From the NCBI GenBank assembly GCA_963725315.1, contig CAVRYA010000007.1, forward strand, positions 62,001 to 126,000: 64,000 bases of DNA. Direction: 5' to 3'. The stretch is from JBBRHQ01 sp963725315. Its GTDB lineage: Bacteria > Actinomycetota > Thermoleophilia > Solirubrobacterales > 70-9. Both the position numbers and the translations under genes were made by a program. The notes below the pieces were generated by a model. It made no database searches. It was not told the DNA's origin and worked only from the letters and a program-made list of their open reading frames with translations. Positions within the stretch are counted from its first letter, which is position 1. Every line of letters begins with the position of its first letter. Shown here one piece after another: positions 53,070 to 62,157 of this stretch.

Positions 53070-53681
53070 GTGGGCGACCGACCCTCGACACCTCACGAGT
53101 TCGACCTGACCCTTGCCGAGGCCGGGGCCTGGGTGGGGAGCGGTCCGGAGGGGATCGGCGAGGCTCCGGTGGTCGTCCCCGATCCGGAGCAACTCGAGAT
53201 CGAGGGAGAGGATCCCGCCGTCGCGCTGCGGCGGACGCTCGGGATGTTCGCCACCGGGGTCACCGTGATCACGATGCGGCACGGTGACCAGATCCACGGG
53301 ATGACCGCCAACGCATTCATGTCGGTCTCGATGGAGCCGCCGCTGGTCCTGATCTCGATCGACCGCCGTACCAAGATGTGCTCGATGCTGCACGAGGGCC
53401 ACAACTTCGCGGTCAACGTCCTCGCCGCGGATCAGAACTCGCTCTCGGACCGCTTCGCCGGCAGGGCCGCCGAGGACGCCCCGGAGCCGAGCTTCGAGAT
53501 CGTCCACGAGACGCCGCTGGTCGAGGGTTCGGCGGCGCAGTTCGTCGCCAAGGTCGTCCGCTCCTATTGGGGAGGCGATCACTCCCTCTTCCTCGGCCGG
53601 GTCGAGTACGCATGCCACGACGAGGGGGCTCGGCCGCTGCTCTTCCACGGCGGCCGCTACCGCGAGGCTCTCGACCGATAG
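53070..53681 (+). CDS. Flavin reductase domain protein (HpaC-like)
   Basis: 203 residues. After a 55-residue acidic N-terminal extension comes the flavin-reductase fold: LRRTLGMFATGVTVITMRHG, HGMTANAFMSVSMEPPLVLI, FAVNVLAADQNSLSDRFAG and GDHSLFLGRVEYACHDEGARP (GDH motif). Such proteins reduce FMN/FAD with NAD(P)H for a partner monooxygenase. No partner oxygenase is next to it. GTG at 53070 is used. Confidence 0.84.
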   Translation: MGDRPSTPHEFDLTLAEAGAWVGSGPEGIGEAPVVVPDPEQLEIEGEDPAVALRRTLGMFATGVTVITMRHGDQIHGMTANAFMSVSMEPPLVLISIDRRTKMCSMLHEGHNFAVNVLAADQNSLSDRFAGRAAEDAPEPSFEIVHETPLVEGSAAQFVAKVVRSYWGGDHSLFLGRVEYACHDEGARPLLFHGGRYREALDR

Positions 53682-53746
53682 CTGGGCGGCGGTCCCGTCA
53701 GGCTTCCGGCCAACACCGCTCGACTTCACGACCCGCCGACCCTAAG

Positions 53747-54412
53747 ATGGTTGTGAGGAGGAGAGACCTGGCGCTCTTTAGGCGGATAGGTGAGCACGTT
53801 CGGAGCAACGTCGTCGCATACCTGGCGCTGTTCGTTGCCCTCGGCGCCGCGCCCGCGTGGGCGGTGACGATCGGCGCCTCGGACATCCAGCGAAACGCCG
53901 TTCGCTCCCGGCACATCAAGGCGAAGAACGTGCGGCGCGCCGATCTCGCTATTGGCGCCGTCAACTCGCGAAGGGTCGCCAATGGCAGCCTGCGCGGCGT
54001 CGACATCGACGAGACGACGCTGAGCCGGATCGGGGCCGGCGTACTCGGCGGACAGTGGCGCAATCTGCAGTCCTGCAGCGGCACCAGTTCGCGCGCGCCC
54101 GCCGGGACCAGTCTCGGCCCCGACGGCATTCGCTGGCTGTCGCCGGTTCCGCTGATCCTCACCGGCCTCAGGGTGAGCCTTTCGACTCCCCCGGGGGCGG
54201 GGGACTCGCGCACCTTCAGCATCGGCGGAGAGGATCCGGACGGGAACCTGATCGGAACGCTCACCTGCACGGTGACCGGGGCAACCGACAGGAACTGCGA
54301 CAGCGGCGCCCAGACGGTGAAGGTTCCGACGGGAGGTTTCTACTTCGGCGTCGGAGGGGGCGAGTGGCAGCCCGGCCGCGGCCTATGTCGACCTTCGGCT
54401 ACCGGGTGCTGA
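53747..54412 (+). CDS. Secreted protein with NSV-type N-terminal repeats
   Basis: About 221 residues. Signal helix (VVAYLALFVALGAAPAWAV), then DIQRNAVRSRHIKAKNVRRA, IGAVNSRRVANGSLRGVDID, the same kind of repeat region as in the protein at 7375, followed by a beta-rich domain with three Cys and GGFYFGVGGGEWQPG near the end. The last 15 residues may be shifted: an adjacent frame encodes a more hydrophobic AAAYVDLRLPGAD end. Exported, function unknown. Confidence 0.6.
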   Translation: MVVRRRDLALFRRIGEHVRSNVVAYLALFVALGAAPAWAVTIGASDIQRNAVRSRHIKAKNVRRADLAIGAVNSRRVANGSLRGVDIDETTLSRIGAGVLGGQWRNLQSCSGTSSRAPAGTSLGPDGIRWLSPVPLILTGLRVSLSTPPGAGDSRTFSIGGEDPDGNLIGTLTCTVTGATDRNCDSGAQTVKVPTGGFYFGVGGGEWQPGRGLCRPSATGC

Positions 54413-54438
54413 CCCGGTAGCGAGGGATCTCCGCTGAC

Positions 54439-56773
54439 CTAGGAGCGCGGGCGCTTCTTCTCGGGGTCGTAGAAGGGGATCGGCACGACCGTCGCCGGGA
54501 TCCGCTTCTGCTGGCCGTCGAGCTTGCCGACTTCGATCTCCGTGCCCGGCTCGGCGTGCTGGACGGCGATTCGGCACAGAGCGATGTTCTTGCGCAGCAC
54601 CGGGCTGCGGGTGGCGCTGGTGATCACACCGACCGAGGCGCGGCTCGCCGGGCAGATGGACGCAGTCGCCATGGGCTCCCGGTCTCCTGCCCGGCCAGCT
54701 CGAGGCCGACGCAGCTCTGCGCTGCGGGTGGGCCTTGCGCTCCTCCAGGGCGGCTTTGCCGACGAAGTCGTCTTCGCTGTCGAGCGCGACGGCGAAGCCG
54801 ATCCCGGCCTCGAAGGGGTCCACCTGATCGTCGAACTCGTACCCGGCGAAGATCAGGCCGGACTCGATCCGCACCATGTCCAGCGCCGAGAGCCCGAGCG
54901 GCTTCAGCCCGTGCTGGGCGCCCGCCTCCCAGACCGCGTCCCAGACGCCCGGCCCGTCGTCGGGATGGCACCAGACCTCGTAGCCCAGTTCGCCGGTGTA
55001 GCCGGTCCGCGAGACGACGATCGGGATCCCGTCAGGCGCGCCGATCCGCCCGATCAGCAACCGGAACCAGCGCAGCTCCTCCAACCGCGGCTGGGTCGGA
55101 GGCGTCCAGACGATCTCGCTGAGGATCTCTCGGCTCCTCGGACCCTGCACGGCAAGGTTGTGAAGCTGGTCGGTCGAGGGCTTCACCCAGGCTCGCATCG
55201 ACTCGGCCTCGGCCAGCGCGGTCAGGTGGACACCGGTGTAGGGGTCGCCGACCACGAAGCGGAAGTTGTCATCGCCGAGGCGGTAGACGGTGGCGTCGTC
55301 GAGCATGCCGCCGGTCTCGTTGCATACCGCGGTGTAGGTGACCTGGCCGACCGAGAGCTTGCGGACATCCCGGGTCACCGCGCGCTGCATCAGCATCTCC
55401 GCGTCGGGCCCCAGCACCTCGAACTTGCGCAGCGGCGAGAGGTCCATGACCACCGCCGCCTCGCGGCAGGCCCAGTACTCGGCGAGGGTGCCCTCGCCCT
55501 GGTAGCAGTCCGGCAGCCAGTAGCCCCGGTACTCGACCAGGTCGCGGGTCAGCGCCGAGGTGCGGGGGTGAAACGCGGTTTCCTGGGTCATCACGGGTTC
55601 AGCCTCCGGGGTGACGCGGTGGGCGATCGCCAGCGAGAACCGGTTCTCCGGCCGGTAGACGCGGACGTGGACGTCGGTGATCTCCCAGCCGTTGGCGGGG
55701 TCGATGTCGTCGGGGCACGCCGAGGAGGCGCAGAGCAGGTCGTCGGCGGCTCGCAGCAGCACGTAGTCCCCCGGCCGCGACCACGGCTCGTCGGCGATCA
55801 AGGCGTTGTCGCGGTCGAAGCCCGTGTTGTAGAAGAAGTTGAGCGCCTCCCAGCCCTTGCGCGGAGCGACCCCGAAGGGCGTTACCTGCCCGTTGAAGTT
55901 CTGCGAGCAGTTGACGTGGCCGGGGTAGCCGAGGTCCTCGTAGTACTTCGCGGTGCAGGCGAGGGAGAAGCTGTCGTGGCGGCCGACGGTGTCCTGGACG
56001 ACCTCGACCAGCGGGTCCATGTCGGCGTCGAAGCTGCGCCGATAGAGCCCCGGCTGCGGGTAGGCGGAGCCCATCAGGGTGCGGGTCGTGGTCGCGTCGA
56101 GTCCGCGCTCCAGCCCGCGCTCGAGCTTGCCGCGGTTGAAGGCGAGGAAGTCCGAGCACTGCTTGCCCTCGACGTCGATGATCTGGATGTACTCGCCGGC
56201 GGCGACCTCGTAGGCCGCCGCCGTGGCGCGGTCGACGCGGAAGTCGAGCCGCGGCTCGGCCAGCGGCGGCGGAAGCTCGGTCTCCTCGGGCTCGCGCGGG
56301 GTCGCCCTGCGGATCTCCAGCAGGAGCGGCGAGGCCGGCCAGTCGCCGTCGACGACCCGGCCCCCTGGCGCGGCGACGATCGCGATCGCCTCGCGCTCGG
56401 CGGTGAACGACTCCGACTCTCCCCGCGTCGCGTCGCGGCCGAACAGCCGCAGGGCGCGCGCCCCGCCGGGGATCAGGCCCTCGGCGTGGAGCGCCCCGAG
56501 GAACCCGTCCGCCTCGCCGGCGGCGACCAGCCCCTGCAGGACGCCGGCCTCCGCGTCGGCGCGCACCCCAATCGCGGCGCCGTCCTCGCCGCCCTCGATG
56601 TCGAGGACGGTCAGCTCGGCGAGCTGGCCGCCGTCGCGATTGATCACGGTCAGGACGTCGCCGGGATGCAGCCGCACCGCCGTCGCAGCCCCCGGCCTCA
56701 CCCAGTGCGACTCGAGCGAGCGGTCGAGGGGGCGCAGGCCTCGCTCCAGCAAGGCAGGTCGGGCCGTCGCCAT
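54439..56773 (-). CDS. DUF1989-DUF1989-aminomethyltransferase (GcvT) fusion, frameshifts near the end
   Basis: About 778 residues. Domain 1 (20-165) and domain 2 (180-390) are related DUF1989/urea-carboxylase-associated folds; domain 2 is typical: GEYIQIIDVEGKQCSDFLAF, LYRRSFDADMDPLVEVVQDT, FSLACTAKYYEDLGYPGHVN. Residues from 420 are a GcvT/dimethylglycine-oxidase-type THF-binding transferase: MDLSPLRKFEVLGPDAEMLM, TYTAVCNETGGMLDDATVYR, VVSRTGYTGELGYEVWCHPD, GLSALDMVRIESGLIFAGYE. Near 54700-54650 two or more one-base shifts interrupt the C-terminal domain (VGLELAGQE / ASVGVITSATRSPVLRKNIA). It lies 2 bp after the acyl-CoA dehydrogenase gene, same operon. Confidence 0.78.
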
Positions 56774-56775
56774 GC

Positions 56776-58176
56776 TCAGGCCTTGGCGGTCGAGGCCTCG
56801 GCCGCCTCAGCCTCCTCGACGAGCTTCGTGGCGAGCTCACGCTTGGCGTCGGGATCGAGCTTCTTGACCTCGTTCTCGACCACCCGCCGGTTGTAGTTCT
56901 GGTTCCAGTAGTCAAGTGCGTCGAAGCCGAGCAGCACGGCCTTGCCGACGAACTGGCGCAGCACCTCGTTGGTCGGGCCCATCACCCAGCCGGCCTTGGC
57001 GTCGCGGACGTAGCGCTCCAGCTCCATGTCGCGCTTGTAGCCCGACCCGCCGCAGGCGTGGAGCATCTTGTCGACCACGTGGGCGACGTTCTTGGCCGCC
57101 TCGAACTTGATCTGCCAGGCCCAATGGAGGTAGTCGGCGCGGGCCGTCTCCCCGGGGGCCAGGACCTTCGTGTTGTCGTCCGTCGCCCGATCCATCGCCT
57201 GCGCCACCGAGTAGACGAAGAGGCGGGCGGCGTTGGTGTCCATCACCGCCTCACCGACGTAGTCCTGGATGGTCGGGTAGTCGGCGACCCGCATGCCGAC
57301 GTCGACGTGGCGCTTGCGCGTGGTGTGGCGCTTTGCGATGTCGATCGCCCCGAGCGCGATGCCGTTCCAGACCGAGGAGGAGCCGACCAGGAACCACGGG
57401 TCCACCGCCTCGTCGTTGGAGCCGGCGCCGTCGCCGAGGGGGCCGACCACCTGCTCGGCCGGAACCTCGATCCCGTCCACCTCGATCGGCCCGGACTGGT
57501 TGCCGCGCAGGCCGAGCGCGTCCCAGAGCGAGGGCTGCGCCTTGACGTCGTCGCCGTCGATGACGAAGACGGAGAGGTCGTCGTAGCCCGAGAAGTCCGG
57601 GCTGGTCGTCTGCACCACGTAGAAGTCGGCGAAGCCCCCGGAGGTCGTCCACGATGCCTTCTTGCGGACCTTGTAGCCGCCGTTGGAGCGCTCGGCGCCG
57701 GAGGAGACCGGGTACCAGAAGTGCGATCCGGTCTCCGGGTCGGAGTAGGAGAGGGTGCCGATCCGGCACTCGGAGTCGAGCGGTCGGATGTAGCGGTCGA
57801 TCAGCTCCTCGGTGGGGCGGAGCATGATCGTCGCGACCGCTCCGATGTGCATCACGTAGCACATCGCGGTCGAGGCGCAGCCGTAGCGCGCCAGGGTCTC
57901 GCAGACCATCGCGAAGCCGACGTGGTTCTCGCCCAGGCCGCCGTACTCCTCGGGAACGGTGAGGCTGAGGAAGCCGTGCTCGGCCAGCAGCTCGAAATTG
58001 CGGCGCGGGTAGAGCAGCTCGTCGTCGGAGCGCTTCGCGTTGGCGCGCATCTCCCCCTCGCAGAGGCCGATCAGCGTCTCTCGCAGCTCGCGCTGGCGAT
58101 CGGTCAGGACCCAGTCGGGGTCCCAGTCGTATCCGAGGCCCCAGAACGGCTCCTCGCCCCACGTCTTCTCTGCCAT
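56776..58176 (-). CDS. Acyl-CoA dehydrogenase family protein
   Basis: 466 residues. N-terminal helical domain (FELLAEHGFLSLTVPEEYGG), middle beta domain (IGTLSYSDPETGSHFWYPVS), and C-terminal four-helix bundle with HACGGSGYKRDMELERYVRD and MGPTNEVLRQFVGKAVL, where the Glu of TNEV is in the catalytic-base position. AGGAGG six bases before the ATG is a strong ribosome-binding site. The substrate is unknown; the tight link to a DUF1989-GcvT protein suggests oxidation of an N-methyl or amino compound, with the one-carbon unit passed to folate (inference). Confidence 0.87.
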   Translation of the reverse strand: MAEKTWGEEPFWGLGYDWDPDWVLTDRQRELRETLIGLCEGEMRANAKRSDDELLYPRRNFELLAEHGFLSLTVPEEYGGLGENHVGFAMVCETLARYGCASTAMCYVMHIGAVATIMLRPTEELIDRYIRPLDSECRIGTLSYSDPETGSHFWYPVSSGAERSNGGYKVRKKASWTTSGGFADFYVVQTTSPDFSGYDDLSVFVIDGDDVKAQPSLWDALGLRGNQSGPIEVDGIEVPAEQVVGPLGDGAGSNDEAVDPWFLVGSSSVWNGIALGAIDIAKRHTTRKRHVDVGMRVADYPTIQDYVGEAVMDTNAARLFVYSVAQAMDRATDDNTKVLAPGETARADYLHWAWQIKFEAAKNVAHVVDKMLHACGGSGYKRDMELERYVRDAKAGWVMGPTNEVLRQFVGKAVLLGFDALDYWNQNYNRRVVENEVKKLDPDAKRELATKLVEEAEAAEASTAKA

Positions 58177-58191
58177 GCGACCTCCTGAATC

Positions 58192-58213
58192 TTTGGTAGA
58201 CAAATATGTTCTA
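58192..58213. promoter_or_regulatory. Overlapping inverted repeats in divergent promoter
   Basis: Between the acyl-CoA dehydrogenase (start 58176, reverse) and the phosphate transporter (start 58240, forward). TTTG-GTAGA-CAAA at 58192-58204 is perfect, and TAGACAAATATGTTCTA (58197-58213) is a second, imperfect palindrome. The TTGGTAGACAA core resembles GntR/FadR-type sites. AT-rich for this genome. Confidence 0.45.
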
Positions 58214-58239
58214 TCGCACGGCCGGTAGATGATGGGTCC

Positions 58240-59244
58240 ATGGAGCTGGGTCTCGCCATCGCCTTCTCGATCGCGTTCTCGTTCACCAACGGCTTCCACG
58301 ACGCAGCCAACGCGATCGCGACCCTGGTCGCCACGCGGGGGGCGAGGCCGGGGCAGGCGATCGTCCTCTCCGCGACCTTCAACATGCTCGGCGCCCTGCT
58401 GGTCGGCACCGCCGTCGCCGACACGATCGCCGGGATCGTCAGCGTCGAGCCCGACGAGGCCGTGGCGGTGATCGGCTCGGGAGTGCTGGCCGCGACCGTT
58501 TGGAACGTGATCACCTGGTCGCGGGGGCTGCCCTCGAGCTCCGCCCACGCCCTGGTCGGGGGGTTGGTGGGCGCGGCGCTGGCCGAGGCCGGCAGCAGCG
58601 CGATCAACTGGGGCGGGCTCGAGGGGCACAAGCCAGTGGGCGTGCTCGGGGTGCTGATCGTGCTCGCGATCTCGCCGGTCCTCGGGGTCGGCTTCGGGGT
58701 GGCTCTGGGGCGGATCAACACGCGGGCGCTGAAGCGGGCGACGAAGGAGATCAAGCGACCGATAAGGGGGGCGGAGTGGGCGATGTCGGCGGCGCTCTCC
58801 TTCGGTCACGGCGCCAACGACGCCCAGAAGTCGATGGGCGTGGTCGCCGCGCTGCTGCTGGCCACAGGCCACATCGATTCGCTGACCGTGCCGCTCTGGG
58901 TCAAGGTCAGCTGCGGAGCGGCGCTGACGCTCGGCACCGCGCTCGGCGGCTGGCGCATCGTCCGCACGATCGGCCGCCGCATCTTCCGGCTGGCTGCGAT
59001 CGACGGCTTCTCCAGCCAGACCGCCTCGACCGCGGTGATCCTCCCCGCCACTTACCTCGGCGGACCCGTTTCCACCACCCAGGTCGTCGCCTCCTCCGTG
59101 GTCGGCGTCGGCGGCGGGCGCCGCCGCTGGGGCCACGTCCGCTGGAGCGTGGTGCGCTCGATCGCTTTCGCGTGGCTGCTGACGCTTCCCGTCTCGGCCG
59201 CGCTGGGTGGGGTTACTCTGGTCGTGTGGAGAGCGCTCGGATGA
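58240..59244 (+). CDS. pit: Low-affinity inorganic phosphate transporter (Pit family)
   Basis: 334 residues, about ten membrane helices. Duplicated Pit signature: FTNGFHDAANAIATLVATRG at the N-terminus and LSFGHGANDAQKSMGVVAAL in the second half, with WNVITWSRGLPSSSAHALVG. These use the proton gradient to import metal-phosphate. ATG is the only good start. It overlaps the DUF47 gene by 4 bp (ATGA), the usual Pit-DUF47 pairing. Confidence 0.9.
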   Translation: MELGLAIAFSIAFSFTNGFHDAANAIATLVATRGARPGQAIVLSATFNMLGALLVGTAVADTIAGIVSVEPDEAVAVIGSGVLAATVWNVITWSRGLPSSSAHALVGGLVGAALAEAGSSAINWGGLEGHKPVGVLGVLIVLAISPVLGVGFGVALGRINTRALKRATKEIKRPIRGAEWAMSAALSFGHGANDAQKSMGVVAALLLATGHIDSLTVPLWVKVSCGAALTLGTALGGWRIVRTIGRRIFRLAAIDGFSSQTASTAVILPATYLGGPVSTTQVVASSVVGVGGGRRRWGHVRWSVVRSIAFAWLLTLPVSAALGGVTLVVWRALG

Positions 59245-59855
59245 GACCTGGACGCTGGTTCCTGCCCGAGGTTCCCGACGTGCTGGGAATGCTGCGGCGC
59301 CAGACCGAGATCACCGTCGAGGGGATGGACGCCCTGGTCGCCTGGGCGGAGGGCGATCCGGATGCGAGTGAGCGGCTCCGCGCGTGCGAGCACCGTGCCG
59401 ACGATCACAAGCGCGAGTTGCGCAGGGCGCTGACCACCGCTTTCTCGACCCCGCTCGAGCCGGAGGACATATTCGAGCTCTCCAGCGGACTCGACGAGGT
59501 CCTCAACAGCGCCAAGAACACGGTCGGGGAGTCGGAAGTGATGGGGACGCCTCCGGACGCCGCGATGGCCGAGATGTCACGGGAGCTGGCCGAGGGCACG
59601 AGGAGGCTCGAGGAGGCATTCGTCGAACTCGAGCATGACGGCGCCGCGGACGCCACGGTGCCTGCCGACAAGGCGGTGAAGACCCATCGGCACCTCGAGC
59701 ACACCTACCGGGCGGCGATGTCGGCCCTGGTCGAGGTCTCCGACATCCGCGAGGTCACGGCACGCCGCGAGCTCTACCGCCGCTTCGCCCGCACCGGCGA
59801 CGAGCTCGCCCGGGTGGCCGAGCGGATCTGGTACGCGGTGCTGAAGCAGAGCTGA
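59241..59855 (+). CDS. DUF47/PhoU-like protein
   Basis: 204 residues, all helical, MRPGRWFLPEVPDVLGMLRR, ACEHRADDHKRELRRALTTA, TPLEPEDIFELSSGLDEVLN and TARRELYRRFARTGDELARV, with the acidic E(A)D and D(R)D metal-cluster positions typical of PhoU-like proteins. DUF47 proteins regulate or assist Pit transporters. It overlaps the Pit gene stop by 4 bp. Confidence 0.88.
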   Translation: MRPGRWFLPEVPDVLGMLRRQTEITVEGMDALVAWAEGDPDASERLRACEHRADDHKRELRRALTTAFSTPLEPEDIFELSSGLDEVLNSAKNTVGESEVMGTPPDAAMAEMSRELAEGTRRLEEAFVELEHDGAADATVPADKAVKTHRHLEHTYRAAMSALVEVSDIREVTARRELYRRFARTGDELARVAERIWYAVLKQS

Positions 59856-59859
59856 GCGC

Positions 59860-60732
59860 TCACCGCGGCGCGGTTCGCTCCAGCGACCCCCAGCCGACGT
59901 CACGGGCGGCGAGCGCCTCGTCGGCGGCGGCACCGCCACGGGCGCCGAACAGGCGCTTGGCCCACAGCAGGTAGGCGAGGATCGCCAGGTTGATCAGCAG
60001 CGCCGCGACCTTCAGCGGCGTCTGGCTGACGGTCAGCTCCCAGACCTCGAGCGGAACGAAGAGGCCGGTGGCGACGAAGGTCAGGTACTCCGCCCAGCGC
60101 CTCGCCATCCACAGGCCCACCGCCTCGGTCGCCTGCAGCAGCGCGTATGCGGCGAGGCCGAGGCCGACCAGCTCCAGGGTCCCGGTTCGCAGGTTCAGCA
60201 GCCGGTCGATCTCGTGCAGGAGGCCGTGCTGTGGCAGCTCGCCGTTGCCGCGGAAGTCGGCCAGCAGCCGGTAGTAGAGGTCGCGCACCCCGGTCTCGTT
60301 GGCGGCGATCAGGAAGACGCCGACGGTGAGCGCCGTGAACAGCAGGAAGCGGAAGGCCTTGTCGACGGCGATCAGCCGCAGGATGAACTTGTCTCTCAGC
60401 GGCCGCCCGCGCAGCGGTAGGTCGATCTCCTCGCGCTCGGGTGGGAAGCGGCGGGCAGGGTCGGACGGAGGTTCGATCCCCAGCCAGCTGTCGCAGCGCA
60501 GGCAGCGGTGCCAGCGCACTCCCTCCTCCTCGCGGGCCACGAGCCGGTCGGAGGGCCTGATCTCGGCGGCGTCGGTCCCGACCAGAAGGTGGCCGCCGAT
60601 CCCGCAGGCGAGCAGCTCCCAGTGGAACCTCGGCAGGACGCGCTGCGGACGGACCGTCCCGGGCGGCGGGGGCAGCGCATCGGCGGCCGCCTCCTCACCC
60701 CTGCCGGCCTGGGTCGGCGGGCCGTCGCTCAG
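59860..60732 (-). CDS. DUF2127 family membrane protein, start codon unclear
   Basis: About 290 residues if started near 60732. A soluble N-terminal part has HWELLACGIGGHLLVGTDAA, then EEEGVRWHRCLRCDSW with a CxxC, then four or more membrane helices typical of DUF2127 (AFRFLLFTALTVGVFLIAAN, LELVGLGLAAYALLQATEAV, WAEYLTFVATGLFVPLEVWE, ALLINLAILAYLLWAKRLFG). The first ordinary start codon is GTG at 60540, but the conserved HWELLACG segment lies upstream, with only CTG at 60732 available; a base error may hide the true start. It lies 1 bp after the lipase stop. Confidence 0.68.
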   Translation of the reverse strand: MSDGPPTQAGRGEEAAADALPPPPGTVRPQRVLPRFHWELLACGIGGHLLVGTDAAEIRPSDRLVAREEEGVRWHRCLRCDSWLGIEPPSDPARRFPPEREEIDLPLRGRPLRDKFILRLIAVDKAFRFLLFTALTVGVFLIAANETGVRDLYYRLLADFRGNGELPQHGLLHEIDRLLNLRTGTLELVGLGLAAYALLQATEAVGLWMARRWAEYLTFVATGLFVPLEVWELTVSQTPLKVAALLINLAILAYLLWAKRLFGARGGAAADEALAARDVGWGSLERTAPR

Positions 60733-60733
60733 A

Positions 60734-61948
60734 TCAGCGCCTCGGCGGCAGCTTGGAGCGGAAGAAGGCGAGCGCGTCGCCCTCCGCCGCGCTGACCACG
60801 TCGCCGTGCCCGACGCCGGGGTAGGTCTTGTAGGTGAGGGCGTTTCCGAGGTCGTGGAGCTCGGAGGCGAGCTGGGTGGTGTAGGTCATGAATATCGTCG
60901 AGTCGGCCTCGCCCTGCGCGATCAGCACCGGTGCCTTGGTCCTCACCGCCGGATTCTGCCGGCCGAGCAGGTTGAACAGCGCCGTGGTGTCGGCACCGCT
61001 GCGGATCAGCTGCGACGGCGGGATGCCGGCCAGTCGGTTGGGGGTGTTCAGCTGCGGCAGGCAGAGCTGCTTGACCAGCGGGTAGTAGCCGAGCACCCGG
61101 TCGGAGAGGAGCTTGCCGGGCTTGACCGGCGCGGCAGGGGTGGACTGGGTGGCGGCTCCCGCAAGGATCAGGGTTGCGAGTCCGCTCAGCGGGCTGGGGC
61201 TGGTGAGGACGTCGAGAAGCTCGGCCTGATCGCGGAGATGCGATGCGGGGGCGTAGGCGACGGTCCCGCGCAGGGTCAGCTTCGGCAGGTAGCGCTTCGC
61301 CTCCCCGGCCGCGAACAGCGCCGCATGCCCGCCCTGCGAGTGCCCGGCGATCAGGTAGCGCTTGCCGATCCGCGGGTCGAGATCCCGGGCGGCGCGGACG
61401 ATGTCGAGCACGCTGCGCCCCTCGGCCTTGCCGATCAGGTAGGGGTGGGGTCCGGGGGTGCCGAGGCCCTGGTAGTCGGTGCGCAGCACGGCGTAGCCGG
61501 CCTTCAACCAGGCGTTCAGCTCGGGGTCGATGTAGGAGATGTAGGCCCGCGCCGGGTTGCCCTTGCTGTTGCGCGAGGGGGCGCAGACATCGGCGGTGCC
61601 CGTGGTGCCGTGCGCGAAGGTGATCAACGGCCAGCCGTGCTTGGGCGGCTTGCCCTTCGGCACGCTGACCGATCCCGAGACCGCGGCGCGCCTGCCCTGC
61701 GGGGTGAGGGAGGTGTAGAGGACGAGGCGGGTCGAGGCGGCCTTCGCCAGCGGTACGAGGCCGTCCGCCTTGCGCGCCCAGATCAGGTGGCCGTGCCCGC
61801 GCGGGAGCTTCTCCGGCGGGTTGTAGAAGGCCAGCCCCGGAGGTCCGGTTCGGACCTTGGCGGCGGCGCCCCCGGCGAATGCCGCTCCGAAGACGGCGAG
61901 TGCGGCGAGGAGAATTGCGATTCGGATCGGGGCGGCGTGGGCCTTCAA
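60734..61948 (-). CDS. Secretory lipase (LIP family)
   Basis: About 404 residues. Signal peptide from a TTG start (IRIAILLAALAVFGAAFAGG). Alpha/beta hydrolase motifs: PLITFAHGTTGTADVCAPS, AVLRTDYQGLGTPG, YLIAGHSQGGHAALFA (nucleophile Ser), VLIAQGEADSTIF (Asp) and YPGVGHGDVVSAA (His). The FAHGTTG and long lid region are typical of secretory lipases that act on triglycerides or esters outside the cell. GGAGAGAG precedes the TTG. Probably cotranscribed with the DUF2127 gene. Confidence 0.83.
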   Translation of the reverse strand: MKAHAAPIRIAILLAALAVFGAAFAGGAAAKVRTGPPGLAFYNPPEKLPRGHGHLIWARKADGLVPLAKAASTRLVLYTSLTPQGRRAAVSGSVSVPKGKPPKHGWPLITFAHGTTGTADVCAPSRNSKGNPARAYISYIDPELNAWLKAGYAVLRTDYQGLGTPGPHPYLIGKAEGRSVLDIVRAARDLDPRIGKRYLIAGHSQGGHAALFAAGEAKRYLPKLTLRGTVAYAPASHLRDQAELLDVLTSPSPLSGLATLILAGAATQSTPAAPVKPGKLLSDRVLGYYPLVKQLCLPQLNTPNRLAGIPPSQLIRSGADTTALFNLLGRQNPAVRTKAPVLIAQGEADSTIFMTYTTQLASELHDLGNALTYKTYPGVGHGDVVSAAEGDALAFFRSKLPPRR

Positions 61949-62054
61949 GCTCTCTCCTGGCGTGGGGGACCGGGCTAACCCTAGAACTTCGGACCGCCCC
62001 GGGTTCATCCTGCCTGAACACGCCCCCCGGCGATTCGGAGCGGCAAGGAACGCG

Positions 62055-62115
62055 GGCCGAACGCAAGGTTAGGGCCCCAATGGGCACGGAACGTGCAGTT
62101 CGGCGGAGGGGAGGA
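62055..62115 (+). repeat. Dispersed structured repeat R3, copy b
   Basis: Begins GGCCGAACGCAAG and contains CCCAATGGGCACGGA and TGCAGTTCGGC, aligning with R3a (31801-31861) without gaps. The inner hairpin is shorter here (GCCC-CAAT-GGGC) but still closes. It lies between two reverse-strand genes, downstream of the one at 62158. Confidence 0.75.
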
Positions 62116-62117
62116 GG

Positions 62118-62149
62118 GCGCGGAGGCCGCTCGCCGGCGGCCTCCGCGC
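62118..62149 (-). terminator. Strong hairpin terminator
   Basis: Perfect 13-bp inverted repeat GCGCGGAGGCCGC / GCGGCCTCCGCGC with a 6-base loop, 8 bp downstream of the stop of the secreted gene at 62158. Confidence 0.8.
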
Positions 62150-62157
62150 TGCGGGCG

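Noticed and set aside
60464..60485. Another GGTTCGATCCC T-loop-like string
   Set aside because: Lies inside the DUF2127 coding sequence and lacks tRNA arms.
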